The notes under the pieces are model-generated. The model was not told where the DNA came from and did not search any database. It saw only the letters and a list, made by a program, of their open reading frames with translations. This document shows, piece by piece, positions 55,314 to 62,852 of a stretch of 64,000 bases of DNA. This DNA is from CAKOTZ01 sp964489885 (GTDB taxonomy: Bacteria; Bacillota; Clostridia; TANB77; CAG-508). The stretch's first letter is position 1. Each line of letters begins with the position of its first letter. A program made the position numbers and the translations under genes. The stretch spans positions 1 through 64,000 of the forward strand of contig CAZAZX010000003.1 of assembly GCA_964489885.1 (NCBI GenBank), written 5' to 3'.

Positions 55314-56171
55314 TTATTTCTCCCATTTTCCAAATATTCCAGATGGTAGTACCAATTTTGATTTTTTCATTGGTAACCCTATTTCACCACAACTTATTTT
55401 TCCTTTATGTTTTATATTTAATTCTAAAATGTTTGATAACACCTGTGATGAAATACCTGTTGTATATGAATTTATTAAGAAAAATAAAGGATTATCAGAA
55501 AGAACTTTTGTGCACAAATTAACTAAATCTGCAATGTTATTCTCAAATTGCCACACTTCCCCCTTTGCTCCTCTTCCATAGGAAGGAGGGTCCATTATAA
55601 TAGCATCATATTTCTTTCCTCTTCTTATTTCTCTTTCAACAAACTTAACAACATCATCTATAATAAAACGAACTGGCTTATCTTTTAATTTAGATGAAAT
55701 AACGTTTTCTTTTGCCCAATTGACCATACCTTTTGACGAATCAACATGACAAACAGAAGCTCCAGCATGAAGACAGGCAACTGTGGCACCACCTGTATAT
55801 GCAAATAAATTTAATACATTAATTTGTCTATCAGCTTCTCCTATTTTTTTCTCCATCCAATCCCAATTAACAGCCTGTTCTGGAAAAAGCCCTGTATGTT
55901 TGAATCCCATAGGTTTTATATTAAAAGTTAATTCTCCATATTTAATTTGCCAATTTTGTGGCAATTTTCTATTATATGTCCAACTTCCACCACCAGTTTT
56001 ACTCCTATTATAAATGGCATCTGCTTTCTTCCACTCAGACGGAAAACTTTTATTTTTCCATATAATTTGTGGATCAGGTCTAATTAATTTAATGTTACCC
56101 CATTTTTCCAGTTTTTCTCCATTTGCCATATCTATTATTTCATAATCTTTCCATTTATTTGCTAGGTTCAT
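55314..56171 (-). CDS. SAM-dependent methyltransferase, RlmI/RlmK-type catalytic domain
   Basis: This 285-residue Rossmann methyltransferase has motif I VLNLFAYTGGATVACLHAGA, HVDSSKGMVNWAKEN and catalytic-region IIMDPPSYGRG. It resembles the 23S rRNA cytosine methyltransferase domain of RlmI without a PUA domain. It ends 7 nt before the pseudouridine synthase, suggesting an RNA-modification pair. Confidence 0.85.
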   Translation of the reverse strand: MNLANKWKDYEIIDMANGEKLEKWGNIKLIRPDPQIIWKNKSFPSEWKKADAIYNRSKTGGGSWTYNRKLPQNWQIKYGELTFNIKPMGFKHTGLFPEQAVNWDWMEKKIGEADRQINVLNLFAYTGGATVACLHAGASVCHVDSSKGMVNWAKENVISSKLKDKPVRFIIDDVVKFVEREIRRGKKYDAIIMDPPSYGRGAKGEVWQFENNIADLVNLCTKVLSDNPLFFLINSYTTGISSQVLSNILELNIKHKGKISCGEIGLPMKKSKLVLPSGIFGKWEK

Positions 56172-56208
56172 TTATTGCTCCCCTTTACTTTATTTAAAAT
56201 TCTATTTA

Positions 56209-56406
56209 TTATAAATTTGCAAATATTTTAAAAAATTCAATAATCAATATAATATTAATAGTGCTAAAAACCACCGTAAATACAAGTATTGCAACAAAAA
56301 ATTTATTATCCCAAATTGATTTTTCTTTATGTTTATGTATATTTACACTACTTGTCCCACCATATCTAACACCAATATTACTTTTTTTTGCAATTTCCAT
56401 TAACAT
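56209..56406 (-). CDS. Small membrane protein of unknown function
   Basis: I chose the ATG at 56406 (MLMEIAKKSNIGVRYGG, 65 residues) with GAAGGGA upstream. One membrane span is at the C-terminus (FFVAILVFTVVFSTINIILI), after a charged Lys/His-rich segment. No family recognised. It lies just downstream of uvrC on the same strand. Confidence 0.45.
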   Translation of the reverse strand: MLMEIAKKSNIGVRYGGTSSVNIHKHKEKSIWDNKFFVAILVFTVVFSTINIILIIEFFKIFANL

Positions 56407-56490
56407 ATCAATCCCTTCTATATATAAGCTATATAATAAATCTATGATATGTTTATTAGTTATATGCCAAAAATAGTAATACAAATTCTT

Positions 56491-58281
56491 CTAATTTTCA
56501 AGACTTTCTTTAATTCTTTTTGCTAAACTCTCAGTTATTCCCTTAATATTGCAAAGTTCTTCTATACTTGCATCTTTTATCTTTTGTACACTTCCAAAAG
56601 CTTTTAATAATTCTTGCTTCTTTTTTGGTCCTATACCACTTATATTATCTAAAGCAGATTTATTCATTTCTTTGTCTCTAAGTTTTCTATGATATTCAAT
56701 TGCTACATTATGAACTTCATCTTGAAAATTTGTAATAGCTAATAATAAATTCTCAGAAATTTCAATTTCTTCTCTTTGTTCATTAATAAGTGCTCTTGTT
56801 TGATGTTTATCATTTTTTACCATTCCAAATATAGGAATGTTTAAATTATATTTATTTTCTGCTGTTCTAATTGCTCTTATTTGTGTTATTCCTCCATCTG
56901 CAAAAAATACATCTGGTAATGTTCCAAAGCCTCCTTTAGGATTATCTAAAGAATGTTTAATTCTTCTTGTTACAACTTCTTCCATACATTTTGGATCATC
57001 TTGTCCAATAACTGTTTTTATCTTAAATCTCCTTGATAAATTTCTTTTAACTTCTCCATCTTGCATTACGCACATTCCAGCGACAATAAAGTTTCCAGAA
57101 ATATTTGAAATATCAAATGATTCAATCTTTCTTGGCATTTTATCTAATTTAAGTTTTTCTTTTAATTCCATCAAAATTTCTGTTTTATCTTTTTGTTTAT
57201 TTTCTAGAGTTATCTTCGCATTTCTTTGTGCCATCTCAACAAAACGCAATTTTTCTCCCCTTTGTGGATTTCTTAATTGGACTTTTTTACCTGACTTTTC
57301 AGACAAAATTTCTTCAATCAATTCTTTATCTTCAATTTCTTCTTGGAGCATAATTTTATTTGGAATTTGCATACTATCAAAGTAGTATTGTTTAATAAAC
57401 TCTGATAGTATTTCTTTATCATATTCATCTTTTAGTTCATTAAAAAAATAATGCTCTCTTCCAATCATTTTGCTTCCTCGTACAAAGAAAATTTCAATGC
57501 AAACTGCTAGCTCATTCTTATATAATCCTATAACATCAATATTATTTTCTGATATATTTGATACTTTTTGTTCCTCAGAAATTCTTTCTATTGCTATTTT
57601 TCTATCTCTAGATTCTGCTGCTTTTTCATATTCTTGTCTATCTGAAAAACATCTAATTTCTTCATCTAATTTTTTTAGTATCTTTTCTGTCTTTCCATCT
57701 AAAAGTAAAATAATGTCATCTATTTGCTTTCTGTATTCTTCTTTTGTTATATATCCCATACATGGCGCTGGGCATTTCTTTATATGATAATTTAGACAAG
57801 CCCTTGTATTAGATTTAAAGTTCCTACATTGCCTAATTTTAAACCTTTCTCTAATGAAATTCACCATTTCTCTTGCAGCACCAGAATTTGCATACGGTCC
57901 AAAATATTTTGCCCCATCATTTAATATTCTTCTAGTAATAAAAACATTGGGATAATCAGATTGCATATCAATTTTTATATATGGATATGTCTTGTCATCT
58001 TTTAAAAGTACATTAAATTTAGGTCTATTCTTTTTTATTAAATTACATTCTAATATTAAAGCCTCAGCTTCATTGTCTGTAACAATGTATTCAAAATGAT
58101 CAATAAGAGATACCATTTTTATTATTCTATTTGTCTTGTTATTTTTTCTAAAATATTGTCTTACTCTTCTTTTTAAAGAAATAGCCTTTCCAACATAAAT
58201 AATAGTATCATTTTTATCATGCATTATATATACACCTGGTTTGTCAGGCAGTTTTTTTATTTCACTTTCTATATCAAACAT
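56491..58281 (-). CDS. uvrC: Excinuclease ABC subunit C
   Basis: This 596-residue nuclease makes both incisions in nucleotide excision repair. Domains: GIY-YIG (PGVYIMHDKN...IIYVGKA, 1-90), UVR helix hairpin (about 195-230), RNase H-like nuclease (ESFDISNISGN, DVFFADGGITQI) and a C-terminal double HhH (ISGIGPKKKQELLKAF). Confidence 0.98.
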   Translation of the reverse strand: MFDIESEIKKLPDKPGVYIMHDKNDTIIYVGKAISLKRRVRQYFRKNNKTNRIIKMVSLIDHFEYIVTDNEAEALILECNLIKKNRPKFNVLLKDDKTYPYIKIDMQSDYPNVFITRRILNDGAKYFGPYANSGAAREMVNFIRERFKIRQCRNFKSNTRACLNYHIKKCPAPCMGYITKEEYRKQIDDIILLLDGKTEKILKKLDEEIRCFSDRQEYEKAAESRDRKIAIERISEEQKVSNISENNIDVIGLYKNELAVCIEIFFVRGSKMIGREHYFFNELKDEYDKEILSEFIKQYYFDSMQIPNKIMLQEEIEDKELIEEILSEKSGKKVQLRNPQRGEKLRFVEMAQRNAKITLENKQKDKTEILMELKEKLKLDKMPRKIESFDISNISGNFIVAGMCVMQDGEVKRNLSRRFKIKTVIGQDDPKCMEEVVTRRIKHSLDNPKGGFGTLPDVFFADGGITQIRAIRTAENKYNLNIPIFGMVKNDKHQTRALINEQREEIEISENLLLAITNFQDEVHNVAIEYHRKLRDKEMNKSALDNISGIGPKKKQELLKAFGSVQKIKDASIEELCNIKGITESLAKRIKESLEN

Positions 58282-58299
58282 AAATTCACCTTGTTTATT

Positions 58300-58328
58300 A
58301 TTATATCATCAAATACACATTTTTTGAA
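58300..58328 (-). promoter_or_regulatory. Promoter of uvrC
   Basis: On the minus strand TTCAAA (58328-58323), 17 nt, TATAAT (58305-58300), 19 bases before the start codon. Confidence 0.5.
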
Positions 58329-58349
58329 TATATAATCAAAAAAGAAAGA

Positions 58350-58371
58350 CACTTCCTAAAAAAAGGAAGTG
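58350..58371 (-). terminator. Terminator of the metallo-beta-lactamase gene
   Basis: CACTTCCT (58350-58357) and AGGAAGTG (58364-58371) form an 8-bp stem; T-rich sequence follows on the minus strand. Confidence 0.8.
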
Positions 58372-58404
58372 CCAAAAGATTAGAGATAGCTTTTCATCTA
58401 GAAG

Positions 58405-59835
58405 TCAGTTAGAAATTTGAATGGCCTTCTCGATGCCGTATTCATCAATACGGAAGCCAGTGTCCCTCGAGATTACGCCTACGCGTTTGATTCCGAGTTC
58501 TTCGTAAATGCGCTCAGCAAAAATCTTCTTGACTGAAGTATCGCCGTGATTTACGACAACCGATTTGATGTTTTTGAATTTCTTCAGCATCGAAATCAGT
58601 TCATCGGCCTTTGCGTGGCCAGAAAACTCACAAGTAAACTCTACTTGTGCCTTCTTCATGCCGAGAATGCCTCCAGAACCTCCGCCAAACACAAACTCAT
58701 TCGGTGTTGTGTCTTTCAATTTTCTGCCATAGGTTCCCTCAGCACAATACCCTGTGAATTGGATTAATGCTTTGGGATCCCACAAATAGCGAGGAATCCA
58801 TGCCTGTGCAGGTCCATAGGAGCCCATTCCGCTCGTCGTAACGACAATCTTCTGCTTGCTTGATGCAACCAACGCTTCGCGCGTTTCATGCAAAGTAATA
58901 AGCTGAAGATTATCCGGCAGGAAGTCCATCATCTCAGGCTTAAGGTTGAGTGCACCAGATTGATACAACTTTGTGTATTCTATTGCCAACTTTCCATCAA
59001 GAAAAATTGGAATATTTTTGTTGATCTTTCCAGCATTTTGCATCCTCTTGAGCCTATAGAGAATTTCTTGTGCCCTTCCCAGCGAAAAAACTGGAATCAA
59101 AATTGATCCACCGTTTTGTGCTGTTGTAGACACGTTCTTGCAAAAGACTTTCTTGCTCTGTTCTTCATCCGTAGTATCCACGTCTCCATACGTCGACTCG
59201 CAAATGATATTGAGTGGCATCGAAAGAACCTCTTGTGGAATGCACGGGACATCAAAAAAGATGTTCTTAGGTGCATAATCTCCTGTGAAAAGAAGGTTAA
59301 GTTTTCCGCCGTACCCATCCAGGAATTGGATGAGTACCATACATGCGCCGACAAGGTGACCATTGCCAATAAGCATGAACCGGCAATAGTCGTCAAAAAC
59401 GTACCATTGGTTGAGGCTTACTCCCTTTGTCTGTTGCAACACACTTGTCACATCAGACAGTTCATACATTGGCGGCTTATTATTGCGTTTCGCACGAGTC
59501 TTCTGCACATGGCATGCATCCCTCAATGCAATTGGCAATAGGGCCTCAGATACCTCGCTACAGACGAAGTCGCCACTATAACCACCTTTCGTCATCAATG
59601 GCAACCGTCCAATATGGTCGGCATGAACGTGCGTAATAAATGCGCCGTCCAATTCTTTCGGGTCGAAGATTAACGACCCATTATACTGCTCGTTGACCCG
59701 TTCTTGGAAAATTCCACAGTCAATGCTGTAGCGACGCAATTCCTCATTTGGAATGTGCACTACAGAGAGCAGGTTTGACCCAGTAACACAAGAATGCGCT
59801 GCCATCAGGTCAATATAAATGTTTGCCTTACTCAT
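58405..59835 (-). CDS. Beta-CASP metallo-beta-lactamase RNA nuclease, foreign composition
   Basis: This 476-residue enzyme has the zinc motif ITHVHADHIGRLP, GNGHLVGACMVLIQ, LLFTGDYAP and CESTYGDVDT, then a beta-CASP domain (PVFSLGRAQEIL, IVVTTSGMGSYGPA) and a closing FSGHAKADEL. It belongs to the Ysh1/CPSF-type group of RNA-processing nucleases. Codons are far richer in G and C than in neighbours (for example GCC, CTG, GGC), and it contains three in-frame CGG arginine codons (59380-59382, 59605-59607, 59698-59700), which native genes avoid. A recent acquisition is likely. Its own promoter and terminator make it an autonomous unit. Confidence 0.88.
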   Translation of the reverse strand: MSKANIYIDLMAAHSCVTGSNLLSVVHIPNEELRRYSIDCGIFQERVNEQYNGSLIFDPKELDGAFITHVHADHIGRLPLMTKGGYSGDFVCSEVSEALLPIALRDACHVQKTRAKRNNKPPMYELSDVTSVLQQTKGVSLNQWYVFDDYCRFMLIGNGHLVGACMVLIQFLDGYGGKLNLLFTGDYAPKNIFFDVPCIPQEVLSMPLNIICESTYGDVDTTDEEQSKKVFCKNVSTTAQNGGSILIPVFSLGRAQEILYRLKRMQNAGKINKNIPIFLDGKLAIEYTKLYQSGALNLKPEMMDFLPDNLQLITLHETREALVASSKQKIVVTTSGMGSYGPAQAWIPRYLWDPKALIQFTGYCAEGTYGRKLKDTTPNEFVFGGGSGGILGMKKAQVEFTCEFSGHAKADELISMLKKFKNIKSVVVNHGDTSVKKIFAERIYEELGIKRVGVISRDTGFRIDEYGIEKAIQISN

Positions 59836-59864
59836 TCCTGATGTCTCCTCTCTTTTTTAATGAG

Positions 59865-59878
59865 TCAGAAAATTCTGA
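59865..59878. promoter_or_regulatory. Inverted repeat in the metallo-beta-lactamase leader
   Basis: TCAGAA, two bases, TTCTGA: a perfect dyad between the promoter and the ribosome binding site of the beta-CASP gene. It could be an operator; nothing more can be said. Confidence 0.3.
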
Positions 59879-59886
59879 TTACTTTT

Positions 59887-59915
59887 ATTTTAACATTTAG
59901 CAAATATTATGTCAA
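59887..59915 (-). promoter_or_regulatory. SigA promoter of the metallo-beta-lactamase gene
   Basis: On the minus strand TTGACA (59915-59910), 17 nt, TAAAAT (59892-59887). It is divergent from the glmS promoter 37 bases away. The AT-rich promoter looks native although the coding region does not. Confidence 0.7.
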
Positions 59916-59951
59916 TTAATTTTAAAACATTTGCAAAAAAATATAAATTTT

Positions 59952-59980
59952 TTGACATAAATTATTATTTTCATTATAAT
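59952..59980 (+). promoter_or_regulatory. SigA promoter of glmS
   Basis: TTGACA (59952-59957), 17 nt, TATAAT (59975-59980); both perfect. The leader is only about 15 nt before the coding start, so there is no room for a glmS ribozyme here. Confidence 0.85.
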
Positions 59981-60002
59981 ATATCACATATGGAGGATTG
60001 TT

Positions 60003-61796
60003 ATGTGTGGAATAGTTGGATATGTAGGCAATAAAAGTGCCCAACCTATATTAATTAATGGGCTTACGAATTTAGAATATCGAGGATATGATTCAGCTGG
60101 CTTTGCCACTATTGAAAATAACAAAATTAATGTTCAAAAAGAAGTTGGCAGAGTAAAATATTTAGAGAATATCTCTAATAAAAATATTTCTGATTCTACA
60201 ATTGGTATTGCTCATACAAGATGGGCAACTCATGGAAGAGCATCTAAAGAAAATGCTCACCCACATTTGGATAACTCAAACTCATTTGCTGTTGTTCACA
60301 ATGGAATAATTGAAAACTATATTGAATTAAAGGATTTTCTTTCAAAAGAAGGTTATACTTTTTTATCAGAAACTGATACAGAAGTAATTCCAAATTTAAT
60401 TCATTATTATTACAATCAGTCAAATAACTTTTTAAAGGCTGTAGACTTCTCTTGTAGAAAATTAAAAGGAAGTTACTCTATTGCAATTATGTGCAAATTT
60501 GAACCTAAAAAAATAATTGTTGCAAAAAAAGACAGCCCTTTGGTAATTGGAAAAGGAAATAATGAATTTTATATAAGTTCAGATGTAGCTGCTGTTTTGT
60601 CATATACTAAAGATTTTTATTTTATTAAGGACTTAGAGTTGGCTGAAATTACAAGAGAGAATATTAGTTTTTTTGATTTTGATTTAAAACCAATATCAAA
60701 GGAAATTAAAAGGCTAGATTTAGATAGTAATGCAGCTCAAAAAAATGGTTATGAAGACTATATGCTTAAGGAAATTAATGAACAACCTGATGCAATTAGA
60801 AAAACATTGCAAGAAGAAAATAATGAATTTGATTACAGCACTATTAAAAGTTATAATAAAATTTATATAATCGCTTGTGGTACGGCTATGCACGCTGGTT
60901 TAGTTGGTAAAAAATTATTTGAAGAGCTTTGTAGAATTCCAGTTGAAGTAGATGTTGCATCTGAATTTAGATATCGAAATGCAATCATTGATAATAAAAC
61001 TCTTGCAATTTTTATCAGTCAATCTGGTGAAACTGCAGATACAATTTCTGCATTAAAGTTATGCAAAGAAAAGAATGCTAAAACAATCGCAATTACAAAC
61101 GTAATTGGTAGTAGCATTACAAGGCAGGCTGATTATGTGTTTTACACAATGGCAGGACCTGAAATTGCTGTTGCCTCTACAAAAGCTTATACTTCTCAAA
61201 TTGCATTATTAGCAAAAATGGTTATTAACTTTGCTAAAGAATTAAATTATGATTCAAATAAACTTAAACAAATTCAAGAAGATTTATCTAAACTTCCAGA
61301 ACAAATTAGCCAAATATTACGAAAAACAGATCATATTAAAACTATTGCTAAAGAAATTTATTCAATAAAAGATGCTTTCTATATTGGTCGTGGAATTGAT
61401 TATTGTTCATCAATGGAGGCCTCTTTAAAAATAAAAGAAATAGCCTATGTTCACTCTGAAAGCTATGCTTCTGGTGAATTAAAGCATGGTTCTATTGCCT
61501 TAATTGAAGATGGAATATATGTGATTTCTATAATAACAGATTCAGAATTAAAAGATAAATCAATTTCAAACATACAAGAAGTTATCACAAGGGGTGCAAA
61601 ATCAATTGTTGTTACAAATCAAAATATAGATAAATCAATATTTACACATATAATTGAAATACCAAAGACAAATACTTTGCTATCACCTATTCTTTCTGTT
61701 ATTCCGCTTCAGCTACTTGCATACTATGTGGCAAAAGAAAAGGGCTTAGATGTTGATAAACCTAGAAATTTAGCAAAGTCTGTAACTGTTGAATAA
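60003..61796 (+). CDS. glmS: Glutamine-fructose-6-phosphate aminotransferase (isomerizing)
   Basis: This 597-residue enzyme makes glucosamine-6-phosphate for cell-wall synthesis. The N-terminal nucleophile is Cys2 (MCGIVGYVGNKSAQ), followed by the glutaminase domain (HTRWATHGRASKENAHPH) and two SIS domains (ACGTAMHAGLVGK, SQSGETADTISAL). The C-terminal DKPRNLAKSVTVE is typical. GGAGG precedes the ATG. Confidence 0.98.
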   Translation: MCGIVGYVGNKSAQPILINGLTNLEYRGYDSAGFATIENNKINVQKEVGRVKYLENISNKNISDSTIGIAHTRWATHGRASKENAHPHLDNSNSFAVVHNGIIENYIELKDFLSKEGYTFLSETDTEVIPNLIHYYYNQSNNFLKAVDFSCRKLKGSYSIAIMCKFEPKKIIVAKKDSPLVIGKGNNEFYISSDVAAVLSYTKDFYFIKDLELAEITRENISFFDFDLKPISKEIKRLDLDSNAAQKNGYEDYMLKEINEQPDAIRKTLQEENNEFDYSTIKSYNKIYIIACGTAMHAGLVGKKLFEELCRIPVEVDVASEFRYRNAIIDNKTLAIFISQSGETADTISALKLCKEKNAKTIAITNVIGSSITRQADYVFYTMAGPEIAVASTKAYTSQIALLAKMVINFAKELNYDSNKLKQIQEDLSKLPEQISQILRKTDHIKTIAKEIYSIKDAFYIGRGIDYCSSMEASLKIKEIAYVHSESYASGELKHGSIALIEDGIYVISIITDSELKDKSISNIQEVITRGAKSIVVTNQNIDKSIFTHIIEIPKTNTLLSPILSVIPLQLLAYYVAKEKGLDVDKPRNLAKSVTVE

Positions 61797-61797
61797 A

Positions 61798-62067
61798 TCA
61801 TCCTAGTATCAATTTTAGACATATCAATACTATACTTCCTGGAATTCCTAATATGCCGACAAAAATTGCTGTAAATATATTTAACCCTATATGGAAATTA
61901 AATGTTGCCCCTACTATATTTATTACATATATTAGGAAACCACCTAATATAGAATTAAGTACTAATTTCATTATTGCTTTAATTGGCATTATAAAAACTT
62001 TGCCTATTAAAAATATAAAAATAATACAGGCCAAATACACTATTAAATTAGAATTGTCCAAGTTCAT
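61798..62067 (-). CDS. bofA: BofA-type inhibitor of pro-sigma-K processing
   Basis: This 89-residue membrane protein has at least two spans (about residues 8-30, 34-55) and a C-terminal hydrophobic part. GLNIFTAIFVGILGIPGSIVLICL is the BofA signature. It is next to yaaL, as in many Firmicutes. Start choice is uncertain: GAGGTG abuts the ATG at 62067, so the GTG at 62070 or the TTG at 62061, six bases after the SD, could be used. A 15-bp hairpin covers this region. It converges on glmS with one base between stops. Confidence 0.85.
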   Translation of the reverse strand: MNLDNSNLIVYLACIIFIFLIGKVFIMPIKAIMKLVLNSILGGFLIYVINIVGATFNFHIGLNIFTAIFVGILGIPGSIVLICLKLILG

Positions 62068-62107
62068 CACCTCATTAATTCAATTTTATGAGTGAACTTG
62101 GACAATT
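62052..62107 (-). promoter_or_regulatory. Hairpin over the bofA translation start
   Basis: The arms 62052-62066 and 62093-62107 are a perfect 15-bp inverted repeat with a 26-nt loop. The loop holds the GAGGTG ribosome binding site, and the arm nearest bofA holds its first codons. The other arm lies just after the yaaL stop at 62120. The transcript could hide the bofA start unless yaaL ribosomes open it. Confidence 0.55.
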
Positions 62108-62119
62108 ATTACTTTTGAT

Positions 62120-62402
62120 TTAAATAACTTTATCTTCACAAAGTTTTATTTGAAGTTGATTAACTAAATCTATAGCTATAGACCTACTTTTGGCCTTTTT
62201 TATTAAATAATCTAACTTCGCTCTATTGGCCTTTATTGCATAAGTATAGTAATCAATTAAATCTCCATCTGCGTATTCAAAATTTTTGTTTGCTATTTCA
62301 AGCTCTTTTTTAGCTTCAATAATTGCCTTAATTAAATCGATACCGATTTTGTTCTTCTGTCTTTTCTTTTATTCTCTTTTCTCTAACATATCCATCTATC
62401 AT
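62120..62402 (-). CDS. yaaL: YaaL-type DUF2508 protein, read through one +1 frameshift
   Basis: This is a 93-residue product. The start ATG at 62402 has AGGGG nine bases upstream. Frame 0 reads MIDGYVREKRIKEKTEEQN then CGG TAT CGA TTT AAT TAA. Skipping the C at codon 20 gives GIDLIKAIIEAKKELEIANK and continues through NFEYADGDLIDYYTYAIKAN to the stop. The helical pattern, small size and position beside bofA match YaaL. Neither half was long enough to be noticed alone. Function unknown. Confidence 0.8.
62343..62345 (-). other. +1 frameshift site CGG(T) in yaaL
   Basis: The minus-strand context is CAA AAT CGG TAT CGA TTT AAT TAA, with CGG at 62345-62343. Frame 0 stops five codons later. Skipping C62345 gives GGT ATC GAT TTA (GIDL) and the rest of the DUF2508 protein. 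Confidence 0.85.
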
Positions 62403-62498
62403 TAAATCTACCCCTAAAATATTCTTATTTTATTATATGCTATGAATTTTAAAAATATTCCAAAAATTTCTATTTTATATTTGCTATTAAAAATTTTT

Positions 62499-62558
62499 GT
62501 GCGAGAAAAGGACAGTGTGGAATGAAAATAAAATTACCACACTGTCCTTTTCTCGCAC
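62499..62558. repeat. 22-bp perfect inverted repeat upstream of the serS leader
   Basis: Arms 62499-62520 and 62537-62558 are exact reverse complements with a 16-nt AT-rich loop. The stem contains GGACAGTGTGG and is more GC-rich than its flanks. T-rich stretches follow in both directions. It lies between divergent yaaL and serS, so it does not end a visible gene. It may be a bidirectional transcription block, a small RNA or a miniature element. Confidence 0.7.
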
Positions 62559-62574
62559 ATATTTTTGTTTTTAC

Positions 62575-62603
62575 TTGATTTTTCTAAATAAATGTTATAC
62601 AAT
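62575..62603 (+). promoter_or_regulatory. SigA promoter of serS
   Basis: TTGATT (62575-62580), 17 nt, TACAAT (62598-62603). Transcription would begin near 62610, at the 5' end of the T-box leader. Confidence 0.65.
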
Positions 62604-62609
62604 AACTGT

Positions 62610-62822
62610 AATTTATGAAACAACATTGAAAGAGACTATATTAAATTTCTTTTTTATAGAGAGTTTATGTTTGGTGGAAATAAACAAAAAGGGTTTAAGA
62701 ATCTACTCTGGAGTTTTTAGTGAAAGCTAAACCGCTAATACTGGTTATCGTATTTTAGAGTATAATAAAAGGTGGTACCACGTATATAGACGTCCTTTAG
62801 CATTTTGCTATTGGACGTTTTA
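62610..62822 (+). promoter_or_regulatory. T-box riboswitch controlling serS
   Basis: The core T-box AAAGGTGGTACCACG is at 62768-62782. The terminator hairpin has ACGTCC (62790-62795) paired with GGACGT (62813-62818) around TAGCA/TGCTA and ends in TTTTATTAT. A candidate specifier is the serine codon TCT at 62702-62704 in GAATCTACTC. Uncharged tRNA-Ser would stabilise the antiterminator and allow serS expression. Confidence 0.92.
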
Positions 62823-62852
62823 TTATGAAACCACAAGTTGAGTCTAGTTCTT

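Noticed and set aside
58546..59636. Several plus-strand open frames inside the beta-CASP gene
   Set aside because: They are shadows caused by the higher GC and do not have ribosome binding sites or family features.
59981..60002. glmS ribozyme upstream of glmS
   Set aside because: The perfect promoter leaves only about 15-20 nt of leader, too short for the ribozyme.
2536..62345. CGG reassigned to another amino acid (for example Trp or Gln)
   Set aside because: At all six sites frame 0 after CGG soon ends in a stop and does not match the protein family, while the +1 frame does. Reassignment would keep frame 0.
2536..62345. Sequencing or assembly errors as the cause of the six interruptions
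   Set aside because: Errors would favour homopolymers; none of the sites is a long homopolymer, and all sites share one codon that is otherwise avoided. I cannot exclude it formally without reads.
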